Part shown: piece after piece, positions 1-7,129 of the stretch
Layout: each line of letters opens with the position of its first letter
Position numbering within the stretch: position 1 is the stretch's first letter
Assembly (NCBI GenBank): GCA_024402455.1
Contig: JAKSTS010000054.1
Coordinates: 1-12,948 of the forward strand
From: Treponemataceae bacterium
Lineage (GTDB): Bacteria; Spirochaetota; Spirochaetia; Treponematales; Treponemataceae
Length of the DNA stretch: 12,948 nucleotides
Direction: 5' to 3'
Translations under genes and position numbers: made by a program
The notes under the pieces: generated by a model
What the model saw: only the letters and a program-made list of their open reading frames with translations
Told to the model about the DNA's origin: nothing
Database searches by the model: none

Positions 1-54
1 GTTAAAAAGTATTTTTTGTTAAAAAGTATTTTTTGTTAAAAAGTATTTTTTGTT
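1..54. repeat. 17-bp tandem repeat, three copies, at left window edge
   Basis: Three perfect head-to-tail copies of GTTAAAAAGTATTTTTT occupy 1-17, 18-34 and 35-51, followed by the first three bases of a fourth copy. The array starts at the first base of the window, so more copies may lie to the left. It ends about 50 bp before the most likely start codon of the downstream c-di-GMP gene, so it sits where that gene's promoter or 5' leader should be. No convincing -35/-10 pair can be fixed in it. Confidence 0.9.
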
Positions 55-106
55 TGAATTATTTAAAATTGTTCATTTTGTTTGTAGCTTTTTTATGAGG
101 TTTTTA

Positions 107-2302
107 ATGCAACGATTTTTTGATATTCACAAAAAACGTTATCAAATTCTTCTTTTTGCTCTTATTGCTGCCGTTTTTGTTGCATGCACTTTGGGTATGC
201 TTTTGTTCCAAATGCATAAATTTTCAAAGGAGAGCATTTTTTCAACTGTAGAAGCAGTTTCTGAGCAGCGCAAACACGAAATAAATACAACCTTTGATTA
301 CCGCATAAAAAACCTTAAAATTTTAGCTGGATTTTTTGAAAAAAGTAAGTCAGATAATAAAAATGAGCTTATAGCCGTCTTGGCTCAATATAAAGCTTCT
401 TCCATTTATGATTTCATATTTTTTGCAGGAAAAGACGGAATTGCTGTTAACAATTCTGGAGAAACATATCCGATAGAAGACACTCCTTTTTTTCAAGAGG
501 GTATCAATGGCAGTGTTTCAATATATTCGCCGCATGTTTCTCCTGTTGATGAAACTGATGGTTATACAACTATTTCTGTTCCAGTTATCGATGAAAAAGG
601 TTCTGTAATTGGCATAATCGGCGGTACATGCCGGCAAAAGCACACAAATGAAATTTTCCTGCGGAAAATTACTGGAAATGTTGTTTCTTTTCTGGTTGAT
701 AAAGACCACAATGTAATTGCGCATTCAGACATGGAAAATGAGGACGATGAAATTTATAAAGCCGTGCAGAATTTTAACCTGGCTGAAAATATGTCAGAAA
801 AAGAAATTATTCGGATCAGCGGTAACCGCTATTTTGTTGTATTTGACAGTATGCCGCAGAATGGCTGGTTTCTTATTTCTCTGGCTGCTGCATCTGAAAT
901 TTCAAAACAGTATTTTGCCATAAGTTTATGGGGTGTTTTAGCTTCGCTTTTAAATTTGTTTGCATTTCTATTTGTTATAGTTGCCATGGTTTTCATTTAT
1001 TCAAAGTATTTAAAACAAATAGAAGGTTTTGCTTTTATTGACCCGGTAACAAACGGAATAAGCTATCAGAAATTCTTAAGCGAAGCAGAAAAATATCTCA
1101 ATTATCATAGAAGAGGCTCAATTCTTGCTGTCTGCATTGACATAAATGATTTTAGAATTTTCAATGATTTATATGGTTTTGAAGAGGGCAATGCATTGCT
1201 TGCAAGAGTTTACAGGGCTCTTGCTTCCTTTATTAAGTCAGGAATTGTGTGCCGTGCTTCAAATGATACGTTCTATTTGATTACAGATTTTAAAGCAACA
1301 AAAGATGAGCTTCTGCGAAAAAAAGATTTGTTTACAGACAGTTTCAATGCAGCGCTTGAAAAGAATAAAAAGCCTTATCATATAACATTTACAGCTGGTT
1401 TTTATCAGCTTGAAGAATTTACAACGCAGGTTTTTTCTATAATTGAGCGCGCAAATCATGTTCATACATGTGCAAAAAAAGAAGGCGTAACCAATATATT
1501 CTTTCAGGAAAGTCTCAGACAGGGTGCAATCCGGCAGAAAATCATTGAAAATTCCATGCATGAAGCATTTGCAAACCTTGAATTTCAGATGTATCTGCAG
1601 CCAAAGTGCGAGCTTGTATTAAGACATCTGATTGGAGCAGAAGCGCTCGTCCGTTGGGAAAGTGAAAAAAACGGGAATCAGTATCCGAACGAATTTATTC
1701 CGGTTTTTGAAAAAACCGGGTTTATTGTGCAGCTTGATCTTTACATGATGGAATGTACATGCCAGCTTTTGCGTCATTGGATTGATTTTGGTATTGAACC
1801 GGTTCCGATTTCTGTAAATCAATCAAAACTTTTGCTCTTGAATCCGATTTATTTCAATGTAATTACAACAACAATAGAAAAATATAATTTGCCGCCTCGT
1901 CTTATTGAAGTTGAAATTACCGAAACGATTATGTATGACAATACAGAAGCATTAAACGAGCTTATTTCTAAACTGCATGCATATGGAGTGCGGGTTTCTA
2001 TTGATGATTTTGGTTCCGGGTATTCTTCTCTGCTGTTGATTCGCGACATCAAGGCAGATATTCTCAAAATTGACAAATCGTTTGTTTATAAAGCTGAAAA
2101 TGATACAATTGGCAAGAAAATCCTTTCTTCAATTATTCAGCTTGCAGATACGTTGAACATGCAGATTCTTGCGGAAGGCATTGAAACTGAAGACCAGCTT
2201 TCAATGCTTGCTGATTTAGGCTGTCATGAAGGTCAGGGCTATTTATTTGGACGTCCTGTGCCTGCAGAAACTTTTGCAAAGAAATTTCACGATACGTTAT
2301 AA
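107..2302 (+). CDS. Membrane-bound Cache-GGDEF(degenerate)-EAL c-di-GMP phosphodiesterase
   Basis: Predicted c-di-GMP-specific phosphodiesterase of the inner membrane, 731 aa. Domains in order: transmembrane segment about residues 12-34; extracytoplasmic double-Cache-like sensor about 40-265; second transmembrane segment about 270-299; GGDEF-family domain about 306-450; EAL domain about 485-726. The GGDEF signature is RASNDTF (383-389) and there is no RxxD upstream, so cyclase activity is not expected. The EAL domain keeps its catalytic set: EALVRW (E512), the Asn of SVNQS, the Glu of EITET, the Asp pair of DDFGSGYSSL (D633, D634), the Lys of KIDKSF, the Glu of AEGIET and the Gln of GQGYLFGRP. 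It should cleave c-di-GMP to pGpG in response to an external ligand, with the dead GGDEF possibly a GTP-responsive regulator (inference). The ATG at 107 is preceded by GAGG six bases upstream. In-frame starts at 95 (ATG) and 50 (TTG, inside the repeat array) have no such site. Confidence 0.93.
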   Translation: MQRFFDIHKKRYQILLFALIAAVFVACTLGMLLFQMHKFSKESIFSTVEAVSEQRKHEINTTFDYRIKNLKILAGFFEKSKSDNKNELIAVLAQYKASSIYDFIFFAGKDGIAVNNSGETYPIEDTPFFQEGINGSVSIYSPHVSPVDETDGYTTISVPVIDEKGSVIGIIGGTCRQKHTNEIFLRKITGNVVSFLVDKDHNVIAHSDMENEDDEIYKAVQNFNLAENMSEKEIIRISGNRYFVVFDSMPQNGWFLISLAAASEISKQYFAISLWGVLASLLNLFAFLFVIVAMVFIYSKYLKQIEGFAFIDPVTNGISYQKFLSEAEKYLNYHRRGSILAVCIDINDFRIFNDLYGFEEGNALLARVYRALASFIKSGIVCRASNDTFYLITDFKATKDELLRKKDLFTDSFNAALEKNKKPYHITFTAGFYQLEEFTTQVFSIIERANHVHTCAKKEGVTNIFFQESLRQGAIRQKIIENSMHEAFANLEFQMYLQPKCELVLRHLIGAEALVRWESEKNGNQYPNEFIPVFEKTGFIVQLDLYMMECTCQLLRHWIDFGIEPVPISVNQSKLLLLNPIYFNVITTTIEKYNLPPRLIEVEITETIMYDNTEALNELISKLHAYGVRVSIDDFGSGYSSLLLIRDIKADILKIDKSFVYKAENDTIGKKILSSIIQLADTLNMQILAEGIETEDQLSMLADLGCHEGQGYLFGRPVPAETFAKKFHDTL

Positions 2303-2362
2303 AAAAAACATCTCTTGAATTTACTGTCTGTAAATCTTTAGAGATGTTTTAACACTTTTTTC
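2301..2362. terminator. Hairpin terminator, probably bidirectional, between convergent genes
   Basis: The arms AAAACATCTCT (2305-2315) and AGAGATGTTTT (2340-2350) are perfect complements. Inside them a second stem, ATTTAC/GTAAAT (2319-2324 and 2330-2335), closes a 5-nt loop. An A run at 2301-2308 and T-rich sequence from 2347 allow it to work on either strand. It begins directly after the stop codon of the EAL gene. For the minus-strand ligase gene it lies more than 200 bp beyond the stop. Confidence 0.7.
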
Positions 2363-2406
2363 TTAATGCAGAAGATTTTTTATGTCTGTTCTGCTCAAGA
2401 CAGGCA

Positions 2407-2539
2407 AACCAGCTTTTGCATTGCATCAATTAACAGAATAAACAATGGGAATGGCTAAAACAGCGTCATGCCGAATTCGGTTCGTTTAAACTTATTAGAC
2501 ATTCCCAAAGCTCTCTCCATTCTGTTAAATACGCTGGTT
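2407..2539. repeat. Large imperfect inverted repeat in convergent intergenic region
   Basis: Four arm segments pair in nested order: AACCAGC (2407-2413) with GCTGGTT (2533-2539); TTAACAGAAT (2430-2439) with ATTCTGTTAA (2519-2528); TGGGAATG (2446-2453) with CATTCCCA (2500-2507); and CTAA (2455-2458) with TTAG (2495-2498). The apical part contains the perfect palindromes CCGAATTCGG (2471-2480) and GTTTAAAC (2484-2491). Unpaired bulges separate the arms. No plausible reading frame covers it. It could be a structured noncoding RNA, a degenerate miniature element or a second transcription-end structure. The sequence does not decide between these. Confidence 0.6.
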
Positions 2540-2570
2540 ATCGAATGGATAAAGCCATATATTTCAGCTG

Positions 2571-4301
2571 CTATTTTTTATAGCTGCGTTTTACTTTTTG
2601 TGTCGTCGTCATTTCAAGCGGCTTGTCAAGAATTGTAATTTTTGAAATTCTTGCATATGGCTGCAATGTTTTATTGACTTTTTCAACAATGTCAGAAATT
2701 GCATTGCAGATTTCATCCTGACTTGTCATATCGTCACGGTGAACACCAAGTTTTTTTATAAGCTCGTCTGCCGGATATATTTGTGCTTCTATTCCTTCTG
2801 ATTTTGATCCTGCTTCCATTTCGTAACCGACAACGGTAATCTGGTTTATGTCGTTGTAATAGAGCTGGAAGGCATTTTCTATTTCTTCTGGATATACATT
2901 TTTTCCACCGGATGTAACAATAAGGTTTTTTGCACGTCCGCACAGATAAAGGTAGTTTTCGCTGTCCATCCAGCCTAAATCGCCTGTTTTAAGAAAACCA
3001 TCTTCTGTAAACATTGCTGCTGTTTCTTCTGGCATGTTGTAGTAGCCCTGCATGACCATTGAACCTTTTACAGCAACTTCGCCAATGCCTTTTTCGTCTT
3101 TGTCTATTATTTTCATTTCCATGTACGGAGAAAAATCTCTGCCGACACTTTTGATTTTGAAATGTTCAATAGGATTTAATGCGATGATAGGTGAAGTTTC
3201 TGTTAAACCGTAGCCCTGGATAAAATCAATTCCAAGTTCCTGATATGTGCGGAAAATGCTTGGAGCTAATGGTCCGCCTCCGCAGATTGCAACACGAAGC
3301 GTACTGATGCTTGCTTTTTCAAGCACAGCTTTGAAAAGTTTTTTGCCAGGGTTTCTGCCTGTTAATTTCTTGATAAGGTAAGAAAGCCCCATTAAAAATT
3401 TCATGAAGCCATATACAAAAATGCCTTTTGCTCGAATTCCTTTTAAAATTCCGGCTAAAAGTTTATTGAACAGAAGCGGAACACCAAGAATGAGCGTAAT
3501 TTTGCCTTCACGCAGCTCTTTTAGCATGCGGGAAACAGCCATTGACTTTCCGAAGACAATTTCTGCACCGACAGAAATCGGGTTTATAAAAGCTGCCTGC
3601 ATTGTATATGCATGATGAATTGGCAGCAGTGCATAGAATACATCATCTTCTTTTATAAGCAGGTTACACTGCGCAATAAAACAGTCTGAAACAAGGTTCT
3701 TATGCGAAAGCATAACGCCTTTTGGTTTTCCTGTTGTTCCAGATGTAAACAGAATGGCGGCTGTATCATTTTCTGCTGACGGTTCCGGTGTAAATGTTTT
3801 GTCTGTTTTTAAATTGAAAATATATGTTTCCTGAATCTTCTTATTTAATGAAAAGATTTTTGCACCGCATGGGTTGTTCTGAAAATACTGGTATTTTTCT
3901 TCATCTACAAAGAAAAGTTTCGGTTTTGCCGTGTTTAAAAGGTTTGTCGTTTCCTGTTCGTGCAGGGCATAGTCAATTGGAACGATTATTGCACCGACAA
4001 AACCTGCTGCAAGATATGCAACTGCCCATTCTGGCGAGTTTTTGCCAGAAACAGCGATGCAGTCGCCTTTTTTTATGCCCACGCTGCAAAGCCATTGAAC
4101 AAACTGGTTTATTTTTTCGAGAACCTGCGCATATGTATAAGTATTTTTGTCAGGGTCAAAATCTGTAAAGCAAGGTCTGTTTGCAAACCGCTCTGCACTT
4201 ATTGTTATTAATTCAGCAAGTGTCGGCCACTCGCCTTTAAAAATTTTTCTTCTCCATGGTTCGATTGATGCCCATGGAAGCGGCCGCTTCGTTTTTGTCA
4301 T
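2571..4301 (-). CDS. AMP-dependent acyl-CoA synthetase (long-chain fatty acid-CoA ligase family)
   Basis: ANL-superfamily adenylating enzyme, 576 aa, expected to activate a carboxylate, probably a fatty acid, with ATP and then transfer it to CoA or another thiol in the cytoplasm. Signatures in order: P-loop TSGTTGKPKG (186-195), YGLTETSP (364-371), GDLGW (440-444), the hinge region CGRAKNLIVTSGGKNVYPEE (454-473) and a C-terminal TTTQKVKR in which K569 fits the catalytic lysine. Length and motif order match full-length FadD-like ligases. The ATG at 4301 is preceded on the minus strand by AAAGGAA about 11 bases upstream. No acyl carrier protein or fatty-acid gene sits next to it, so the exact substrate (long-chain fatty acid, or an o-succinylbenzoate-type acid) cannot be told. 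It is transcribed alone, convergent with the EAL gene and divergent from the NlpC/P60 gene. Confidence 0.9.
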   Translation of the reverse strand: MTKTKRPLPWASIEPWRRKIFKGEWPTLAELITISAERFANRPCFTDFDPDKNTYTYAQVLEKINQFVQWLCSVGIKKGDCIAVSGKNSPEWAVAYLAAGFVGAIIVPIDYALHEQETTNLLNTAKPKLFFVDEEKYQYFQNNPCGAKIFSLNKKIQETYIFNLKTDKTFTPEPSAENDTAAILFTSGTTGKPKGVMLSHKNLVSDCFIAQCNLLIKEDDVFYALLPIHHAYTMQAAFINPISVGAEIVFGKSMAVSRMLKELREGKITLILGVPLLFNKLLAGILKGIRAKGIFVYGFMKFLMGLSYLIKKLTGRNPGKKLFKAVLEKASISTLRVAICGGGPLAPSIFRTYQELGIDFIQGYGLTETSPIIALNPIEHFKIKSVGRDFSPYMEMKIIDKDEKGIGEVAVKGSMVMQGYYNMPEETAAMFTEDGFLKTGDLGWMDSENYLYLCGRAKNLIVTSGGKNVYPEEIENAFQLYYNDINQITVVGYEMEAGSKSEGIEAQIYPADELIKKLGVHRDDMTSQDEICNAISDIVEKVNKTLQPYARISKITILDKPLEMTTTQKVKRSYKK

Positions 4302-4706
4302 ATAATGTTATTTCCTTTTGTGCGGAAAACACCGCATAACTGTCTGACACGAGATGTTTAAAAATGGTTGCAGAAAAAGTGAAAAAATTAGAATTTTGTG
4401 GTTTTTGTGTGCAGCTTTTAATTTCTATTTATAAATAAAAAGAGCGCTTTACAGAGGAATAAGGATTATTGATAAAAATAAACATGAATTTTGCCAGTGT
4501 GCTAAAATTGAGGCACTGCCGATAATGAAAAGGGTTTATTGTAAGTCTTTGCTGAAACCGTGTGTAAAAGCAGATTTTATAAGACCGTTTGCATGAGCAA
4601 AGTGCTATTGTCAAGGACGACTGTGTTGCTTCGCTGTGCTTTTGCATTTTATATGCGGCAACATGTTTGTTTGTGCAAAAATTGTAACTTCATGGAGGAA
4701 AGAACA
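4302..4706. other. Divergent intergenic region with small palindromes
   Basis: This 405-bp gap must carry the promoters of the ligase (minus) and of the NlpC/P60 gene (plus). A short hairpin TGCGG/CCGCA (4321-4325 and 4332-4336) lies just upstream of the ligase ribosome binding site. Next to it is the odd palindrome TGTCTGACA (4341-4349), and farther on TATTTATAAATA (4426-4437). I cannot assign a -35/-10 pair with confidence on either strand. Open frames here are short, start with rare codons and show no recognisable protein. Confidence 0.45.
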
Positions 4707-5942
4707 ATGAAAAAAATGCTGACGTTATGCATTTTGCTGTGCATGACGCTTGTCTCTTTGTGTGCGCAAAATTATACACCTGAAGAACAGCGCACATTAT
4801 TTCTTGAACAGTGCAAATCCTATTTGGGAACTCCGTATAAATACGGCGGCATTACAGCTTCAGGAATGGACTGTTCAGGTTTTATCTATACTTCTGCTAA
4901 AGAATCTTTGGGAATGAAGCTTCCTCGTCGTGCTGAAGATTTGTACAATTCAACGGAACGAATTGACAAGTCGCAGCTTCAGCCTGGTGATTTTTTGTTC
5001 TTTAAAGCTGCAAATACTGTAAATCATGCAGCCGTTTATCTTGGAAATGACCAGTTCATTCATTCTGCAAGCGATGGCCCAAAAACTGGCGTAATAATTT
5101 CAAAACTTTCAGATAGTTACTGGAATACAACATTTGTTGGTTGTGGAAAATTCCTGCCTGTTGCTACTCATCCGGAAAAAATAGGTCAGTCTGTTGAAAA
5201 AGCAGAGGCTGTCCAGACTCAGGTTGCAGTTGCAGAACCTGTGCCGGTTGCAATGCCTGTTGCAGAAGAACCGGAAGATGATTATGTTGCAATTGAAGCT
5301 GTTCCAGCCGGAACAGAAAACCAAGAAGAAGCATTTACAGCCGTTCCTGTTCCAGGAACAATAAGCGCAGGTGCACAGCCTTCTGCAGCAGAGCTTGAAC
5401 TTGCAAGACAAAAAGAGCAGCTTGCTGCACAGGAAGCAGCCCTTGCACAGGCAAGAGCACAGGCTGAAGCTCAGGAAAAAGCATTAGCTGAAGCCCAGGC
5501 ACAGGCCAAAGCTGCACAGGCACAGGCTGATGCATATGCAAAAGCTCAAGCTGAAGCGCAGGCAAGGGCACAGGCTGAAGCTCAGGAAAGGGCATTAGCT
5601 GAAGCACAGGCACAAGCCAGGGCTGCACAGGCTCAGGCAGAAGCATATGCAAGAGCACAGGCCGAAGCTCAGGCTGCACAAACGGCACAATTGCAGATGC
5701 AAAATCAATCGCAGATGTCTGCTGTTCAGGAAACGACTGCTGCTGCAAGAGAAGCTGCCGCAGCTGCAAAAGAGGCAACTGCTGCTGCAAGAGAAGCCGC
5801 CGCCGCCGCAAAAGAAGCAACTGCTGCTGCAAAAGAAGCAACACAGGCAAGCAAAGAAGCAATAAAGGTTGCAGATACAAGCTATCGTTCAATACTTTCG
5901 TTTCCGGATGTAACTATTTCGACGGACAATTTTATTTATTGA
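4707..5942 (+). CDS. Secreted NlpC/P60 endopeptidase with Ala-rich repeat tail
   Basis: Predicted peptidoglycan stem-peptide hydrolase acting outside the inner membrane, 411 aa. A signal peptide covers residues 1-20, with likely cleavage after LCA before QN. The NlpC/P60 domain spans about 28-152 and has the catalytic Cys in DCSGF (C56), His in NHAAVYLG (H107) and a third polar residue in FIHSAS (H119). YKYGG and QPGDFLFF are also typical. A Pro/Glu/Val-rich linker (about 155-240) leads to a long Ala/Gln/Glu helical tail, first as two 37-residue repeats, then as heptads (345-386), and a short non-repetitive end. The ATG at 4707 has GGAGG eight bases upstream, and the signal peptide starts here. 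The longer frame from 4560 has no ribosome site. The next gene begins one base after the stop. Tail function is unknown; a periplasm-spanning or coiled-coil anchor is a guess. Confidence 0.92.
   Translation: MKKMLTLCILLCMTLVSLCAQNYTPEEQRTLFLEQCKSYLGTPYKYGGITASGMDCSGFIYTSAKESLGMKLPRRAEDLYNSTERIDKSQLQPGDFLFFKAANTVNHAAVYLGNDQFIHSASDGPKTGVIISKLSDSYWNTTFVGCGKFLPVATHPEKIGQSVEKAEAVQTQVAVAEPVPVAMPVAEEPEDDYVAIEAVPAGTENQEEAFTAVPVPGTISAGAQPSAAELELARQKEQLAAQEAALAQARAQAEAQEKALAEAQAQAKAAQAQADAYAKAQAEAQARAQAEAQERALAEAQAQARAAQAQAEAYARAQAEAQAAQTAQLQMQNQSQMSAVQETTAAAREAAAAAKEATAAAREAAAAAKEATAAAKEATQASKEAIKVADTSYRSILSFPDVTISTDNFIY
5457..5678 (+). repeat. 111-bp coding tandem repeat, two copies
   Basis: Copies at 5457-5567 and 5568-5678 lie exactly end to end and in frame, each encoding 37 residues that begin AQAEAQE(K/R)ALAEAQAQA. 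Differences are mostly K/R, D/E or synonymous changes, so the duplication is not brand new. Both copies lie in the helical tail of the NlpC/P60 protein, residues 251-324. Confidence 0.9.
5739..5864 (+). repeat. 21-bp coding heptad repeats, six units
   Basis: Six consecutive 7-residue units of the form AAA(K/R)EA(A/T) cover residues 345-386 of the NlpC/P60 protein; the last unit has drifted to QASKEAI. Pairs of units form a higher 42-bp period (AAAREAA then AAAKEAT). A seven-residue period fits a coiled coil, although the Ala-only core positions would pack unusually tightly. Confidence 0.88.
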
Positions 5943-5943
5943 T

Positions 5944-6693
5944 ATGCAATATTTCAATGAAAAACAAAAGAAAATAAAGTTCTGCACATTTTTAATGTGC
6001 GGAACTGTTTTAATCAGTGCGCTTTTTTTCAGCTGTACAACATCTGTTGCCCTTGAAACACGTTTAGATAAAACCGGTGCAGTTGCAATGCAGACAAAAT
6101 TAAGCCCATCGGTTCAGACGCTTGTTTCTTCGCTTGCCGGAGCTGATTCGACAGAAGCTTTGTTTGATGCTGCTCAAATAAGGGCATCATTAAAGGCAGC
6201 AGGTTTTGCTGTTACGGGGTTAAAATTCCCGTCAAAATCTGCACTTACTGTTACTGCAGAAACAAAAAATATAACGACAATGCTGCGCGGGTCAAAAGAT
6301 TTTATTACTGTTGTAAATGACAAGGGTATAAATGACATGCGCATTAAATTGACGCCTGAAAATGTCCGCAAGGCTGTTGCAATTATGCCGGAAGATACGG
6401 CACTGTACATTGAGCTTTTGATAGCACCTATTTTTACAGGCGAATCAATGAGCGCAGAAGAATACACAGATTTGATTGCAATTGCATATGGTGATAAAAT
6501 AGCTCAGGATCTTTTAAAGGCAAAAGTCAATTTGATTTTTACTGTGCCGGGCACAATAATTTCTGCTGAAATGACAAACAGCAAAGAAAATGATATTGCA
6601 GTACAAAACAGCACAATAACGATGTCCATTCCTTTGGTTACACTTCTTACGGATCTTAAAGGAACAGAATGCAGGATTCGCTGGAAGGAATAA
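5944..6693 (+). CDS. Predicted lipoprotein, function unknown
   Basis: 249 aa. Residues 1-30 form a lipoprotein signal: a Lys-rich start, a hydrophobic stretch and the lipobox ALFFSC with C31 as the acylated cysteine. I do not recognise the family. The mature part reads as alternating strands and helices, with a segment TVPGTIISAEMTNS in the C-terminal half and an end resembling a short beta strand (TECRIRWKE). A loose resemblance to LppM/DUF3153-like envelope lipoproteins is possible but unproven. The start lies one base after the NlpC/P60 stop and has no clear ribosome site, which suggests translational coupling; M18 is an in-frame alternative but would remove the basic N-region. Co-expression with a cell-wall hydrolase points to an envelope role. 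Confidence 0.82.
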   Translation: MQYFNEKQKKIKFCTFLMCGTVLISALFFSCTTSVALETRLDKTGAVAMQTKLSPSVQTLVSSLAGADSTEALFDAAQIRASLKAAGFAVTGLKFPSKSALTVTAETKNITTMLRGSKDFITVVNDKGINDMRIKLTPENVRKAVAIMPEDTALYIELLIAPIFTGESMSAEEYTDLIAIAYGDKIAQDLLKAKVNLIFTVPGTIISAEMTNSKENDIAVQNSTITMSIPLVTLLTDLKGTECRIRWKE

Positions 6694-6699
6694 TTAAAA

Positions 6700-6813
6700 G
6701 CATCTGGAGTGTTTCGGTGTGCAGAAAATTCAGATGCAGGAAATCTTTTAGAATAAAAAGTGTTAGAAATATTTTTTGATGTTGCCTCTAAAGACTGAAG
6801 ATTTAGAGGCAGC
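6700..6813. terminator. Two hairpins after the envelope pair, possible terminators
   Basis: Seven bases after the lipoprotein stop, GCATCTG (6700-6706) pairs with CAGATGC (6731-6737) across a 24-nt loop. A stronger hairpin follows: TGCCTCTAAA (6783-6792) with TTTAGAGGCA (6802-6811) around a 9-nt loop. Neither is followed by a long T run, so termination strength is uncertain. Confidence 0.45.
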
Positions 6814-6855
6814 TTTATAAATACACATATGTCAGGTTATATGCTGATTAAAACC

Positions 6856-6884
6856 TTGACACATGAGCATTCTGGGTTTGTAAT
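6856..6884 (+). promoter_or_regulatory. Near-consensus sigma70 promoter upstream of exported protein-pheS
   Basis: TTGACA at 6856-6861 (6/6) is separated by exactly 17 bases from TGTAAT at 6879-6884 (5/6). Transcription from about 6891 would give a leader of roughly 240 nt before the ATG at 7130. Confidence 0.6.
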
Positions 6885-6940
6885 AGACCTTAGAAGAAAT
6901 GTTTTAAGTCGCATTATTATAGCGGTTTGGAACTTGCCGG

Positions 6941-6964
6941 CATCCTTAAAATTTTTTAAGGATG
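6941..6964. promoter_or_regulatory. Perfect 11-bp-arm palindrome in leader region
   Basis: CATCCTTAAAA (6941-6951) and TTTTAAGGATG (6954-6964) are perfect complements separated by TT. In RNA this could be a hairpin with a T-rich loop. In DNA it could be an operator about 50 bp downstream of the -10 at 6879. The T content downstream is too low for a good terminator. Confidence 0.45.
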
Positions 6965-7043
6965 GTCTTTGTGTAGATAAAACTTGAAACATGGTTTTTG
7001 TGTTTCTTTTTCTAGCAGACGCTTTACCAGATTTCAAGAAAAG

Positions 7044-7107
7044 AGTACAATTGTTGCGATTGTACTTGAATCGTATCAGTTTGATACGAACAACATTTAT
7101 AATGTTG
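7044..7107. promoter_or_regulatory. Three consecutive palindromes with an embedded TATAAT, ahead of exported protein-pheS
   Basis: Palindrome A: AGTACAAT (7044-7051) with ATTGTACT (7059-7066). Palindrome B: TCGTATCA (7071-7078) with TGATACGA (7082-7089). Palindrome C: CAACATT (7091-7097) with AATGTTG (7101-7107). All arms are perfect. A perfect TATAAT lies inside C (7098-7103), and the matching -35 position (around 7075-7080) falls in B with no recognisable -35 element. Two readings fit: a regulated promoter with operators over and upstream of its -35, or three hairpins in a long mRNA leader. Confidence 0.5.
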
Positions 7108-7129
7108 CATCTCAATCATGGAGAGGCGT

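Noticed and set aside
50..106. TTG at 50 or ATG at 95 as start of the EAL protein
   Set aside because: The TTG lies within the repeat array and has no ribosome site. The ATG at 107 has GAGG at a good distance and directly precedes the charged segment and first membrane helix.
2471..2491. CCGAATTCGG and GTTTAAAC restriction-like palindromes as a sign of vector or cloning sequence
   Set aside because: They lie inside a larger natural inverted repeat with flanking host-like AT-rich sequence; no other vector features are present.
4429..4647. 72-codon minus-strand frame in the divergent gap
   Set aside because: No ribosome site and no recognisable motif; it is a chance opening in AT-rich sequence.
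4560..4706. N-terminal extension of the NlpC/P60 protein
   Set aside because: The 49 extra residues have no motif or ribosome site and would bury a clear signal peptide that starts at 4707 behind a strong GGAGG.
5335..5892. 185-codon minus-strand frame opposite the NlpC/P60 tail, rich in Leu, Gln and Pro
   Set aside because: It is the antisense reading of Ala/Gln/Glu repeat codons, and its low-complexity content comes entirely from the real gene.
6921..6964. Possible T-box element (GGTTTGGAAC followed by a palindrome) before pheS
   Set aside because: Only the central TGGNAC part of the T-box consensus matches, there is no room between the promoter and this point for a specifier stem, and the palindrome lacks a good T tract.
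6837..7115. 92-codon minus-strand frame in the gap before the exported protein gene
   Set aside because: It starts with TTG without a ribosome site, its composition is irregular, and it overlaps the promoter and palindromes. It is most likely non-coding.
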